Below are positions 1 through 8,569 of a stretch of 64,000 nucleotides of DNA, piece after piece. Source of the stretch: Desulfuromonadales bacterium (GTDB taxonomy: Bacteria > Desulfobacterota > Desulfuromonadia > Desulfuromonadales > JAGXHI01); contig JAGXHI010000045.1 of assembly GCA_024636295.1 (NCBI GenBank), forward strand, positions 28,199 through 92,198, in the 5' to 3' direction. The position numbers and the translations under genes were made by a program. The notes under the pieces were generated by a model, which saw only the letters and a list, made by a program, of their open reading frames with translations, ran no database searches and had not been told where the DNA came from. Every line of letters starts with the position of its first letter. Within the stretch, counting starts at the first letter, position 1.

Positions 1-1972
1 TGTGGCGGTAAACCCGGCAGACGAGCGCTATTCCGACCTGATCGGCAAAAAAGTGCTGCTCCCGCTGATGGAGCGGGAAATCCCCATCATTGCCGACGGA
101 TACGTCGATATGGAGTTCGGTTCGGGTGCGGTGAAAATCACCCCGGCACACGATTTCAACGATTTCGAGATCGGCAAACGCCACGGGCTTGAATTCATTA
201 ATATTCTGGACGAATCCGGCAACATCAATGAGAACGGCGGCTCCTACAATGGGCAGGAGCGGTATGAGGCGCGTGCCAATGTCGTGGCCGATCTGGAAAG
301 CCGGGACCTGCTGGAGAAAATCGAGGATTACGCCAATGCCGTCGGCGAATGCTATCGCTGCAGGACGGTCATTGAGCCGTACATGAGCAAGCAGTGGTAT
401 GTGGCGGTAAAGCCGCTTGCAAAAGAAGCCATGGCCGCCGTCGAAGACGGCCGCACCAGAATCGTTCCTGCACAGTGGGAGAAAACCTATTTCGAGTGGA
501 TGGTCAATATTCAGGACTGGTGCATCAGCCGTCAGATCTGGTGGGGCCATCGCATCCCCGCCTGGTTCTGCGACGATTGCGGAGAGATTACCGTCTCGCG
601 AGAAGATGCCCGCGTCTGCGCCCATTGCGGCGGAACCAGCATTCATCAGGAGACCGACGTCCTCGACACCTGGTTCTCCAGCGCCCTGTGGCCCTTCTCG
701 ACCATGGGATGGCCGGAACAGACCGAGACTCTGGCCAAATTCTATCCGACGAGTTGTCTGGTCACAGGCTTCGATATTCTGTTTTTCTGGGTGGCCCGCA
801 TGATGATGATGGGCCTCAAATTCATGAAGGAGGTTCCTTTCGTCGAGGTCTATATTCACGCCCTGGTGCGCGATGCCGAAGGGCAGAAAATGAGTAAAAG
901 CAAGGGCAACGTCATCGACCCGCTCAATATTATCGATGAGCACGGGGCCGATGCCTTTCGCTTCACTCTGGCTGCCTTTGCTGCCATGGGCCGGGATATC
1001 AAGCTCTCCACGGAACGTATTTCAGGATATCGGGCTTTCGTGAACAAACTATGGAACGCGAGCCGTTTTGCCCTTATGAACCTGGAGGAATTCAATACCT
1101 CGGATGTCGAACTTGAAGGAATGGAATTTTCAACTGCCGACCGGTGGATTCTGACCCGCCTCACCGAGACGGAGCGGGAGGTCAATCGCGCATTGTCGGA
1201 GTACAAGTTCAACGACGCCGCCTCCGCCTTGTATGCCTTTACCTGGCACCAGTTCTGCGACTGGTATATCGAACTGATCAAGAATGACCTGTACGGTGAA
1301 GACCCGGGATCGAAAAACAGGGTCCAGAAAGTCCTTTTCACGGTCCTTGAACGGCTTCTTCGCCTGCTGCACCCCTTCATGCCCTTCGTGACGGAGGAGA
1401 TCTGGAACTCACTGCCAGGTGAGCGCCCGAAGCGATTCATCCTTCAGGCCGATTATCCCGCAGGTGGAAGCATCCCCACCGATACCCAAGGGGCGGATCG
1501 CATGGAAGCACTCATGGCGATCATCCGCAGCATTCGGAATATTCGCGGCGAAATGGACCTGCCTCCAGGAAAACAGATCACCACGATTCTGGATTGCCGG
1601 ACCGAGGCGGCCGCGGAAATGGTGCGGGCGGGACGGGAATATATTCGAACCCTCGCGCGTGTGGATGAACTGATCGTCGGAGTCGGGGTCGAGCGTCCCG
1701 AAAAGTCCGCCACACAGGTGGCCGGAGAGGTGGAGGTGCTCATCCCCATGGCCGGTCTGATCGATATGGAAGAGGAGGCGCAGCGCCTTCTCAAAGAGAT
1801 CGGCAAGATAGAAAAGGATGTGACCTTTTTCCGTAAAAAGCTGTCCAATGAGAAATTCGTCTCAAATGCCCCTCCTCAGGTCATTGAAAAAGATCGGGGG
1901 AAAATGGCCGCAGCGAAAGAAAAACTTGAAATTCTGCAGAACAGCCTGAAAAAAATCCGGGCGATGATGTAA
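1..1972 (+). CDS. valS: Valyl-tRNA synthetase, 3' part (partial)
   Basis: This is the C-terminal three quarters of valyl-tRNA synthetase, the cytoplasmic class I enzyme that charges tRNA-Val. The reading frame is open across the left window edge, so the N terminus with the HIGH signature lies outside. Visible in the fragment are part of the CP1 editing domain (GSGAVKITPAHDFNDFEIG), two CxxC pairs of the zinc-binding insert (CDDCG and CAHCG), the KMSKS loop (GQKMSKSKGN, near base 890), the anticodon-binding helical domain, and a C-terminal charged coiled-coil tail (LLKEIGKIEKDV and following) typical of bacterial ValRS. It ends at TAA. The next gene follows closely on the same strand. Identity is certain; only the true start is unknown. 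Confidence 0.97.
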   Translation, partial: VAVNPADERYSDLIGKKVLLPLMEREIPIIADGYVDMEFGSGAVKITPAHDFNDFEIGKRHGLEFINILDESGNINENGGSYNGQERYEARANVVADLESRDLLEKIEDYANAVGECYRCRTVIEPYMSKQWYVAVKPLAKEAMAAVEDGRTRIVPAQWEKTYFEWMVNIQDWCISRQIWWGHRIPAWFCDDCGEITVSREDARVCAHCGGTSIHQETDVLDTWFSSALWPFSTMGWPEQTETLAKFYPTSCLVTGFDILFFWVARMMMMGLKFMKEVPFVEVYIHALVRDAEGQKMSKSKGNVIDPLNIIDEHGADAFRFTLAAFAAMGRDIKLSTERISGYRAFVNKLWNASRFALMNLEEFNTSDVELEGMEFSTADRWILTRLTETEREVNRALSEYKFNDAASALYAFTWHQFCDWYIELIKNDLYGEDPGSKNRVQKVLFTVLERLLRLLHPFMPFVTEEIWNSLPGERPKRFILQADYPAGGSIPTDTQGADRMEALMAIIRSIRNIRGEMDLPPGKQITTILDCRTEAAAEMVRAGREYIRTLARVDELIVGVGVERPEKSATQVAGEVEVLIPMAGLIDMEEEAQRLLKEIGKIEKDVTFFRKKLSNEKFVSNAPPQVIEKDRGKMAAAKEKLEILQNSLKKIRAMM

Positions 1973-2029
1973 TCCTGCGTCGGGGCGATAATGCCCTGCC
2001 ATTTCTCCTCAAAACCACCCCAGGGGATC

Positions 2030-3316
2030 ATGAAACCGTCGTCCGTTATTCTTTTTCGCGTTTTTCCGCCTTTTGCACTCGGGTTTCTTCTTTCTTATCT
2101 CTTTCGCACGGTCAATGCGGTTATCGCTCCGGACCTGATGGGCGACATAGGACTGGAGCCGGCACAGCTCGGACTGCTTACCTCCGCTTATTTCCTGTCT
2201 TTTGCCGCCTTTCAACTTCCCCTGGGGGTGTTGCTGGACCGGTACGATCCCCGCCGGGTTGAGGCGGTGCTTCTGCTCTTTGCCGCCGCAGGAGCTTATG
2301 TTTTTTCACAGGCCGATACGATGACCATGCTCGTGGTCGGCCGGGCGCTTATAGGCTTTGGAGTTTCGGCCTGTCTGATGGCAGCATTTAAGACCTTCAC
2401 CATATGGCTTCCTCCCGAGAAGCTGCCTCTTGCCAACGGCGTACAGATGGTATTCGGGGGTCTCGGCGCACTTGCGGCCACCGCTCCGGTGGAGGCGGCA
2501 CTTTCCTTCACGGACTGGCGTGGCGTTTTCCTGGCCCTTGCCGTTTCGGCTGTCGTGATCTCCATAATAATACTTTTCGTTGTGCCCCCATCAAAGGAAC
2601 GTCCTTCCGGAGAAACTTTCCGGCAGCAACTGAAGGGCATACGGATGGTTTTCACCAGTCGCATCTTTTGGCAGATCGCTCCCTGGGCCATCGCGGCACA
2701 GTCGGCCTATCTTTCCATACAGGGGCTCTGGTCCGGACCCTGGCTTCGGGATGTCGCCGGATTCGATCGTGAAGCGACGGCTTATGTCCTGTTGCGAATC
2801 GCCGTCGCCATGACCATCGGTTATTTAGTCTTCGGCGCTCTGGCGGAGAGACTCTCCCGCCGCGGCATAAAACCCTCGACGGTAGCTGCTGTTGGAATGG
2901 GCCTGTTCATGACGGTGCAGCTTTTCCTGATCTTTCCCGGTCTCTTCCCGGCGGCGCCCGTCTGGATGGCCTTCGGATTTTTCGGTACGGCGTGTTCACT
3001 TCCCTACGCCGTTCTTTCCCAGAATTTTCCGCGGCATCTGAGCGGTCGCGCGAATACAGCCCTGAACCTGTCGATGTTCTTCTGCGCATTCATAGCCCAG
3101 TGGAGTATCGGAGCCATCATCGGCCTCTGGCCCGGAACGGCCGCAGGCGGCTATTCCGTGATTGGCTATCAGACCGCATTCGGGGCGTTCCTGGGGCTGG
3201 AACTGATAGGGGCCGGATGGTTCTTCCTGTCCGAAAATATGTCCCGACGGAAGGAAAGCGGAAAACCGGCTGGAGAATGGTGTTCCGCAGCGATCAAGGG
3301 AGAAGACCTGAAGTGA
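2030..3316 (+). CDS. Major facilitator superfamily transporter
   Basis: A 428-residue polytopic inner-membrane protein of the major facilitator superfamily. About twelve hydrophobic segments are visible. The segment between TM2 and TM3 carries an MFS motif A variant (PLGVLLDRYDPRR), and the first membrane span FPPFALGFLLSYLFRTVNAVI resembles nitrate/sugar-phosphate-type MFS members common in proteobacteria. The chosen ATG is the one directly before the first membrane span and has an AGGGG sequence just upstream; an in-frame ATG 39 bases earlier would add 13 non-hydrophobic residues. The substrate cannot be told from sequence. It lies between valS and a thioesterase gene with no obvious functional link. 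Confidence 0.85.
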   Translation: MKPSSVILFRVFPPFALGFLLSYLFRTVNAVIAPDLMGDIGLEPAQLGLLTSAYFLSFAAFQLPLGVLLDRYDPRRVEAVLLLFAAAGAYVFSQADTMTMLVVGRALIGFGVSACLMAAFKTFTIWLPPEKLPLANGVQMVFGGLGALAATAPVEAALSFTDWRGVFLALAVSAVVISIIILFVVPPSKERPSGETFRQQLKGIRMVFTSRIFWQIAPWAIAAQSAYLSIQGLWSGPWLRDVAGFDREATAYVLLRIAVAMTIGYLVFGALAERLSRRGIKPSTVAAVGMGLFMTVQLFLIFPGLFPAAPVWMAFGFFGTACSLPYAVLSQNFPRHLSGRANTALNLSMFFCAFIAQWSIGAIIGLWPGTAAGGYSVIGYQTAFGAFLGLELIGAGWFFLSENMSRRKESGKPAGEWCSAAIKGEDLK

Positions 3317-3402
3317 GGAAACAAACTCCAGCTGATGGCCCCTCGCACCGCAGCGGACAGCAGTGATAGAAGTTCAGGAAAATTTCTCGAGGAAAGTTAG
3401 AT

Positions 3403-3825
3403 ATGCCCGAATCTATTTTTCAGATTGATCTTCAGGTCCGCGATTATGAATGCGACATGGAGGGGATCGTCAACAATGCCGTCTATCAGAACTACCTGGA
3501 GCATGCACGGCATGAATTTCTGAAGAACATGGGGCTCGATTTCGCCCGCCTCACCCGAGGAGGTATCAATCTGGTGGTGATAAGGGCCGAGCTCGATTAC
3601 CGTTTCTCCCTGAGGAGCGGGGACCGATTCCGCGTCAGCCTTCATCTGAAGCGCCTTTCCCCTCTTCGTTTCGTTTTCGTCCAGGAAATCGAACGACTTC
3701 CGGACAACAAACGAATCATGGAGGCCAGAATCATTGGAACCTCTCTGAATGCCAATGGACGTCCCTTTCTGCCCAAAGAAATCGAAGCGCTTCTTTCACC
3801 CGCCCGTCCGGTCACATCAAAATAA
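3403..3825 (+). CDS. Acyl-CoA thioesterase, YbgC/4-hydroxybenzoyl-CoA thioesterase family
   Basis: A 140-residue single hot-dog-fold protein. It begins with the family signature: the first strand and DYECDMEGIVNNAVYQNYLEHARHEF, in which the usual D-x-D-x-x-G-V-V-x-(N/H) catalytic stretch is recognisable, with Asp and Asn in expected places. Members hydrolyse short or aromatic acyl-CoA thioesters in the cytoplasm. The start has a good Shine-Dalgarno sequence (GAGGAAAG). The length is normal for the family. It is last in its strand group; a hairpin at 3829-3850 separates it from the convergent gene. Confidence 0.88.
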   Translation: MPESIFQIDLQVRDYECDMEGIVNNAVYQNYLEHARHEFLKNMGLDFARLTRGGINLVVIRAELDYRFSLRSGDRFRVSLHLKRLSPLRFVFVQEIERLPDNKRIMEARIIGTSLNANGRPFLPKEIEALLSPARPVTSK

Positions 3826-3828
3826 AGA

Positions 3829-3850
3829 AGCCGGGAAAAACATCCCGGCT
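3829..3850. terminator. Convergent-gene hairpin (bidirectional terminator)
   Basis: Perfect 8-bp stem AGCCGGGA/TCCCGGCT with a 6-base loop, between the stops of two convergent genes. On the minus strand it is followed by a T-rich stretch (CTTTATTTT), so it should work best for the minus-strand gene; on the plus strand there is no T-run. Confidence 0.65.
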
Positions 3851-3885
3851 CCGTTAAATCCTTCATCCGATAACAACGCTTCGGA

Positions 3886-4746
3886 TCAGTATTTACGTTC
3901 TGGTGTTTGTTGCTGCCGCTCCTGTTGTTGATTCATCTGATTCTGATGTGGTTGATCCTTCTTCATCTGTTTCTGTTGCTCGTCCTGCCGGCGTTGTCTC
4001 TGTTCTTCCTGGAACTTAGGCGAAATGCCGAAGAATTCTTCTGAATCGAGTCCCAGAGACTCGAGAGTCTCTCGATTGATCTGGCCTGTAGCCACAATCC
4101 CTTGTGATTGCTGAAATTCGCGAAGCGCCTGCTCCGTCTTCGGTCCGTAGAGGCCGTCAACCGGTCCCACTTCATGGCCGTGCTCACTAAGTTTTTTCTG
4201 AAGTTCCTTGACGTCTTCCGAGCGTAACTTGCCCTGGCCTCTTTTCACAACCTGCTCGTCGCCACCTCCGAATTGCACCCGGTCCCTGCCGATCTGCTGC
4301 GGATCCTTCTGCTGATCCCTGCCGAGTTGCTGCTGGTCTTTGCCGAATGCGGGAGATACGCCTAAAAACTCCTGCTCCTTGATTTCCACATCCAGGGCCT
4401 GAAGGGTCTGGCGGTTTATGTTTCCGGATGCCGCAATTGCTTCATCCAGCTGGAATTCGCGAAGGGCTTCACTGGTCCTGGGACCTATGATTCCGTCCAC
4501 CGAACCCACATCGTATCCCCTGTCTTTCAGGGTCTCCTGAATCTCTCTAACCTGACTGTTGGAAAGTTGCCCGGATGCAATCTGCTGTGATCCCTGCTGC
4601 TGGGAACCTGCGCCAATTTGGCGTTCCTGCCCCAATTGAGCGCTTCCGCTCTGTTTGGTTGCCTCATCCCCGCGGCTCAATGCCTGACCGGCGAAGAAAA
4701 GGCTCCCAGAAAAAGCCAGAAGGGTAATCGAAACCAGATATCTCAT
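3886..4746 (-). CDS. Exported protein with two peptidoglycan-binding domains and Q-rich linkers
   Basis: A 286-residue protein. It starts with a signal peptide (MRYLVSITLLAFSGSLFFAGQALS), then a Q-rich stretch, then two peptidoglycan-binding_1 repeats, each with the VGxVDGxxGPxTxEALREFQ pattern (KDRGYDVGSVDGIIGPRTSE and HGHEVGPVDGLYGPKTEQAL). Each repeat is followed by a short motif, EFLGVSPAF and EFFGISPKF. The C terminus is almost purely Q/R/K/E. The start is chosen at the ATG with AAAAGGAGAGCAAG upstream; a longer frame to 4866 adds 40 residues without a signal peptide. It probably binds murein in the periplasm. The Q-rich tail and the GxSP motif recur in the neighbouring PRC-barrel protein, which suggests a shared function or partner. 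Confidence 0.8.
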   Translation of the reverse strand: MRYLVSITLLAFSGSLFFAGQALSRGDEATKQSGSAQLGQERQIGAGSQQQGSQQIASGQLSNSQVREIQETLKDRGYDVGSVDGIIGPRTSEALREFQLDEAIAASGNINRQTLQALDVEIKEQEFLGVSPAFGKDQQQLGRDQQKDPQQIGRDRVQFGGGDEQVVKRGQGKLRSEDVKELQKKLSEHGHEVGPVDGLYGPKTEQALREFQQSQGIVATGQINRETLESLGLDSEEFFGISPKFQEEQRQRRQDEQQKQMKKDQPHQNQMNQQQERQQQTPERKY

Positions 4747-4849
4747 CTTGCTCTCCTTTTTTCGTATGGAATTTTTAGTCATTTTCCTTCCGTCAACGCT
4801 ACGGTTGCGAAACCAATCGACAGACAGTTTGGCGATGACCCATGGTTCT

Positions 4850-4877
4850 TTTCTATCACTCATCAAATGATTGTCAA
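4850..4877 (-). promoter_or_regulatory. Sigma70-type promoter for the peptidoglycan-binding protein gene
   Basis: On the minus strand there is a perfect -35 TTGACA (4877-4872), a 16-base spacer and TAGAAA as -10 (4855-4850). It predicts a transcript starting near 4843, giving a leader of about 95 bases before the start at 4746. Confidence 0.55.
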
Positions 4878-4982
4878 GAAATAAAAAGAACTATAAAACA
4901 AGTATTTAAGGGTTGATAAATGAATATTTCATGATATCTGCCAAGGTGCAAAATTGCTGTACAGAATAAACCCCAGGCACAG

Positions 4983-5008
4983 AAAAAGCCGGGCGTTTCC
5001 GCCCGGCT
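4983..5008 (-). terminator. Rho-independent terminator of the PRC-barrel gene
   Basis: Minus-strand hairpin of 9 perfect base pairs (AGCCGGGCG/CGCCCGGCT) closed by a GAAA tetraloop and followed by a T-run. It lies just after the second stop codon (5045) of the extended PRC-barrel reading frame, which supports transcription running through the internal TAG. Confidence 0.8.
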
Positions 5009-5119
5009 GCGTTGTTTACGTTTTAGTCCTGTCGTTCCGTCCTGTTATTGTTTCTGCTGCTGGGGTTGCTGTTGTTGCTTCATCTGATTCTGCTGCTCCT
5101 GTTGTTTCATTTGCTCCTG

Positions 5120-5773
5120 CTATTTCTGTTGCTGCTGCCCTTCCCAATAAGGGGAGACGCCGTAGTATTGATGGATTTCACGTCCCTGGTTGCGATCGAG
5201 GGTTTTCTTCAGGTCCCCCTGGGGGGCTTGCTTCAGTTGATCCTTGGTGACATTGAGGACCAGAACGGGTCCCTGCTGCCCCGCCTGAGCCTGCTCCGTT
5301 GGTTGCATTTTCAATGCATTCCAGGGCACCACGACTTTTTCCCCGCCGATTCCCCAGAACCCGCCGGATGTGAGAACCACGTATGCGACCTGGCCTGCCT
5401 GGGTGTCAATGACGACCTTATCGATCGAGCCGACTTCCTCGCCTTGCTGGTTCTGGATTTTCATGCCTTGGATATCGTCAGAGTTTTGCAGCTGCTGAGC
5501 GTATTGATCCTGTTTCTGCTGCCCGGCGGCCATCTTCGGTTGCTCCTGTCCGGTTTGCTGCTGCTTTTGCTGCTGTTCCTGATCTGTCATCTGTTGTTTC
5601 TGGTCCTTCTTCTGGGAAAGTTCCTGCTTTTCCTCTTTGACATCCTGTTTTTCCTGTTGAAGAGTTTCCTGTTTTTCCTTTTTCTGATCCTCTTGGTGGG
5701 TTGCGGCAAAAAGATTAGGCGCAAGGGCCAGGCTGGCTGATAGTGCGACGGCTGTTAGCATATGCAGTTTCAT
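5120..5773 (-). CDS. Exported PRC-barrel domain protein with Q-rich coiled regions
   Basis: A 217-residue exported protein. A signal peptide (MKLHMLTAVALSASLALAPNLFA) is followed by about 70 residues of K/Q/E-rich, probably coiled-coil sequence. A PRC-barrel domain comes next (MKIQNQQGEEVGSIDKVVID, then GQVAYVVLTSGGFWGIGGEKVVVPW), and the C-terminal stretch IHQYYGVSPYW matches the motif in the neighbouring murein-binding protein. The start has AAGGAGATG upstream. Oddly, an in-frame TAG at 5122-5120 interrupts the Q-rich tail. The frame then continues for 24 more Q/K/E-rich codons to a TAA at 5047-5045, right before the terminator. The most likely explanation is a CAG-to-TAG change; the truncated form may still fold, since the PRC domain is complete. 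Confidence 0.78.
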   Translation of the reverse strand: MKLHMLTAVALSASLALAPNLFAATHQEDQKKEKQETLQQEKQDVKEEKQELSQKKDQKQQMTDQEQQQKQQQTGQEQPKMAAGQQKQDQYAQQLQNSDDIQGMKIQNQQGEEVGSIDKVVIDTQAGQVAYVVLTSGGFWGIGGEKVVVPWNALKMQPTEQAQAGQQGPVLVLNVTKDQLKQAPQGDLKKTLDRNQGREIHQYYGVSPYWEGQQQQK

Positions 5774-5936
5774 CTTTTCATCTCCTTGATTTGCGTTAGA
5801 AATTTAAGTTCCGCCCTGTGTTTCTTATACAGGTTTACCTCCATATCGCAGAAAGTCAAATCGGCCTGAAAAAATTTGCGGAGATGAAAATAGCTGTTTT
5901 TTAGAGGAATTTCTCTTTCGAGGTGAGCTCGCAGAA

Positions 5937-6185
5937 TCAGGGTGTCAGCACGATCTTGATTCCCTTTTTCTCACGGCTTTCGAACAGACGGTAAGCCCCT
6001 GGCGCTTCGTCGAGTTTCATATGGTGGGTGATGATCCGGGAAGGATCGATATCGCCTCGCTCGATTCTCTCCAGCAGAGGTTCGAAATAATTGTGAACGT
6101 GGGATTGCCCCATGCGTACGGTGAGCCCCTTGGCAAAGGCCGCCCCCACCGGAAATCCGGATTCGGGTGGGGTCTCTGGCCTCAT
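5937..6185 (-). pseudogene. C-terminal remnant of a zinc-type alcohol dehydrogenase
   Basis: The translation from about FPVGAAFAKGL to the end (IVLTP) matches the last ~75 residues of zinc-dependent alcohol/formaldehyde dehydrogenases: a GQSHV stretch, LLERIERGDIDPSRIITHH and a LDEAPGAYRLFESREKKGIK ending. The catalytic zinc site and Rossmann fold are missing, and the frame stops a few codons upstream of the homology. The fragment abuts and overlaps the abnormal 3' end of the cytochrome gene, so a deletion probably joined the two genes. No function is expected. Confidence 0.7.
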
Positions 6186-7756
6186 CGGGCATGAAGTGGC
6201 ATCCTTTCTCGGGATTCAGGTCCTCCCTGCGGAGAAAGGGTCGAAGAGGCCGTACTGGTGTTGCTCCCGAAAAACACCATCGGCACCGGCCGGGAAGGTC
6301 CAGTCGCGGGCTTGAGCGCCATATCGGTATAATCCTTTTCAACTCTCTTCCTTTCCGGATGTGGAAAAGAGTTTATGTAAGCCGCCACATCCAGAGCCTC
6401 TTCTTCGGTGAGAGCCGGGCGCTGCCGGGGTGTTCCCAATGGCATGTTGCTCCGGATAAAATCTGCAGCGAAAGAGATTTGATGCATCGGGGAGCCATTT
6501 TCATAACTTTCCGGACCCCGGAGCGGTGCAACGATCCGGCGTCCCGGCCCCATGTCGCCGCTGCTCCGATAACCTCCGCCGTCACTCGCATGGCAGCCCT
6601 GACAACGGACCCGATAAATCCGCTCTCCTTCCGCCGGCCAGGCCCTCAGGTCCGAAGACCGAACTCCTGCGATTGGGGGGGCGGACTGATTCCGAGCCGT
6701 TTCTCTGGTCTTGTCGGGTGGCGCTGTGCTGGTTCGCTCAATGTCGGACAGGGTGGTCAGAAACTGCAGAATGGCAAGAATCTCCTCGCCGCTCAACTCG
6801 ATATGGAGTTGACGATCGCCCATCCGTTCGATCGCCTCAGGAAGGGTGGGAACTTTTCCATCGTAGAAATAAGGTGCGGTCAGCAGGATGTTGCGCAGTT
6901 GAGGGCCACGTAAAGTTTTCTGGCCGGAACCCTTCCCAGGTTTATTATTTCCTTCATTCACCTCTCCTTCACTGGCCGAACGAAAGGTCCCGCCCAGGAG
7001 CGGTCCGTCATGACACTGAACGCATTTCCTTTCGATGAAAATCCGAAGTCCCTCCTTCTCATTTTTCGTCAGGACCTCCTGTTGCCCCTGAAGGTAAAGG
7101 TCGAATCGGTCGTGCGTGGTCAGTGTCCGCAGGTAGGCTCCGATAGCCTGAATCGCGTTTTCCCGGGAAAATGGATTTTCCGCCTCTGGAAAAGCGCGAC
7201 GGATAGCCCACGAATACAGTTTATTCTCCTCGAGAGGCTCTATGGAAAGGGACAAATGAAAATTCTCCACTTCCGGCACTTCAGGCGCATCGATAACTCC
7301 GTTTCGGCCGTCCTGGAAAAGGCCAGACTGGAAACCGGCATTCAAAACGGTCGGAGCGTTGAGGAGACCGGTAATGGTTTCCCGTCTCGTCGGAACGGGC
7401 AGGTTATCCGCACCCCCGCGCCTGAAATCAACAGGATGACAGTTATTGCAGGATCGTCTTTCAGACGAAATTTCCGGAGAGAAGAAAAGAGCTTCTCCCA
7501 ATCGCACCATCGCCGGCGAGTCTTGCTCGGCGCCAGGCATTTCCTCAGGGAGAATAGCGAAGGACGTCCTGGCCCGTTCAAACAGCCGCTGCTCGGGATT
7601 CGATTCCGGTTCGGGGGGGGAGGCGGGTTGCTGGGCCGGCGATTCTGCTTCTTGTCGTGATGCGGGATCGGCCCGGTTGCCTGCGCAACCCGCGAACAAT
7701 AGAGTGAGCATTGCAGATACTGCAATGCACGGCAAAGCACTCCTCTTCCATTTCAA
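6182..7756 (-). CDS. Three-haem cytochrome c peroxidase-like lipoprotein (3' end altered)
   Basis: A 524-residue lipoprotein (lipobox LFAGC). Residues ~75-350 form a dihaem MauG/CcpA-type peroxidase unit with CNNCH and CVQCH haem sites and the signatures LNAPTVLNAGF, LFQDGR and NILLTAPYFYDGKVPTL. A third, class I cytochrome domain follows with CQGCH and a late Met (MPLGTPRQRPALTEEEALDVAAYI), resembling TsdA/SoxX-like cytochromes. It would act in the periplasm, reducing peroxide or passing electrons. The family-like sequence ends at KDYTDMALKP; the last ~35 residues are low-complexity and run into the alcohol dehydrogenase remnant. The normal C terminus therefore seems to have been lost. The first two haem sites and the third are intact, so it may remain active. 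Confidence 0.8.
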   Translation of the reverse strand: MKWKRSALPCIAVSAMLTLLFAGCAGNRADPASRQEAESPAQQPASPPEPESNPEQRLFERARTSFAILPEEMPGAEQDSPAMVRLGEALFFSPEISSERRSCNNCHPVDFRRGGADNLPVPTRRETITGLLNAPTVLNAGFQSGLFQDGRNGVIDAPEVPEVENFHLSLSIEPLEENKLYSWAIRRAFPEAENPFSRENAIQAIGAYLRTLTTHDRFDLYLQGQQEVLTKNEKEGLRIFIERKCVQCHDGPLLGGTFRSASEGEVNEGNNKPGKGSGQKTLRGPQLRNILLTAPYFYDGKVPTLPEAIERMGDRQLHIELSGEEILAILQFLTTLSDIERTSTAPPDKTRETARNQSAPPIAGVRSSDLRAWPAEGERIYRVRCQGCHASDGGGYRSSGDMGPGRRIVAPLRGPESYENGSPMHQISFAADFIRSNMPLGTPRQRPALTEEEALDVAAYINSFPHPERKRVEKDYTDMALKPATGPSRPVPMVFFGSNTSTASSTLSPQGGPESRERMPLHAR

Positions 7757-7864
7757 GGCGGTCGCCTCCTTCCAATCTGAAATTTCCGGAAAGAAAAACT
7801 ACCGGACACGCCGGACCTCTTCCACCTTTCTTTATGGCCAGTCCGTTCCTTGGCGGAATGAGGC

Positions 7865-8374
7865 TCAGGCGAGCTTTTTCATCGACTCTTCGATAAACGC
7901 CGGAATGTCCCCCGGATTTCGGCTGCTGACGAGATTCCCGTCCACGACCACTTCCTGATCCAGGAATTCTGCCCCGGCATTTTTGATATCCTGCTTCACG
8001 GATTTGTATCCGGTCATTCTGCGTCCTTTCACGACCTGTGCGGTGATCAGCAACTGGGCGGCATGGCAGATGGCGAATACGGGCTTGTCGCTCTTGACGA
8101 AATCGCCCGCAAAGCGCACCGCATCCTCGTGGATTCGGAGTTTGTCCGGGGAATAGCCGCCGGGGATCAGCAGTGCGTCGAAATCCGCTATTTTGGCTTC
8201 TCCGACAGACTTGTCGATCTTAACCGGCGTCTGGCTCTTTTTCCCCTGGACCGTCTGGCCAGCTTCGATCCCGATATGAATGAGCTCATGTCCTTTTTCC
8301 CTGAAGGCTTTCGCCGGCTCCGTATATTCCGAATCCTCGAAATCGTCCGTCAGGATGACTGCTATTCTGGCCAT
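7865..8374 (-). CDS. DJ-1/PfpI family protein (type 1 glutamine amidotransferase-like)
   Basis: A 169-residue cytoplasmic protein of the DJ-1/PfpI superfamily. It begins with the strand MARIAVILTDDFEDSEY, has the loop IPGGYSPDKLR, and carries the nucleophile elbow FAICHAAQLLITA with the conserved Cys followed by His. Members act as deglycases, chaperones or stress proteases; the particular activity cannot be read from sequence. The start is set at the ATG with AAAAGGAGAAAG upstream; a frame opening 27 bases earlier includes that ribosome-binding site and is unlikely. Length is normal. Confidence 0.88.
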   Translation of the reverse strand: MARIAVILTDDFEDSEYTEPAKAFREKGHELIHIGIEAGQTVQGKKSQTPVKIDKSVGEAKIADFDALLIPGGYSPDKLRIHEDAVRFAGDFVKSDKPVFAICHAAQLLITAQVVKGRRMTGYKSVKQDIKNAGAEFLDQEVVVDGNLVSSRNPGDIPAFIEESMKKLA

Positions 8375-8569
8375 GAAGACTTTCTCCTTTTCGTTTGGCA
8401 TTAAGATGAATTAATAAAGATTAGTCTATGGTGAGTTCTTTCTTTGTCAAGCGTGGAAGACAATCGACCAGGGAGTCCAGAAGTTCCAAATATCAACTTG
8501 TTTTTTAAATAAAAAAGATTAATATTCAGCTATTGAAAGCCTATGAAGGGGCTGAACTCCGGAGGGTGA

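Noticed and set aside
5048..5740. Plus-strand frame rich in leucine opposite the PRC-barrel gene
   Set aside because: CAG/CAA repeats read on the other strand give CTG/TTG leucine codons; it is a shadow of the Q-rich protein.
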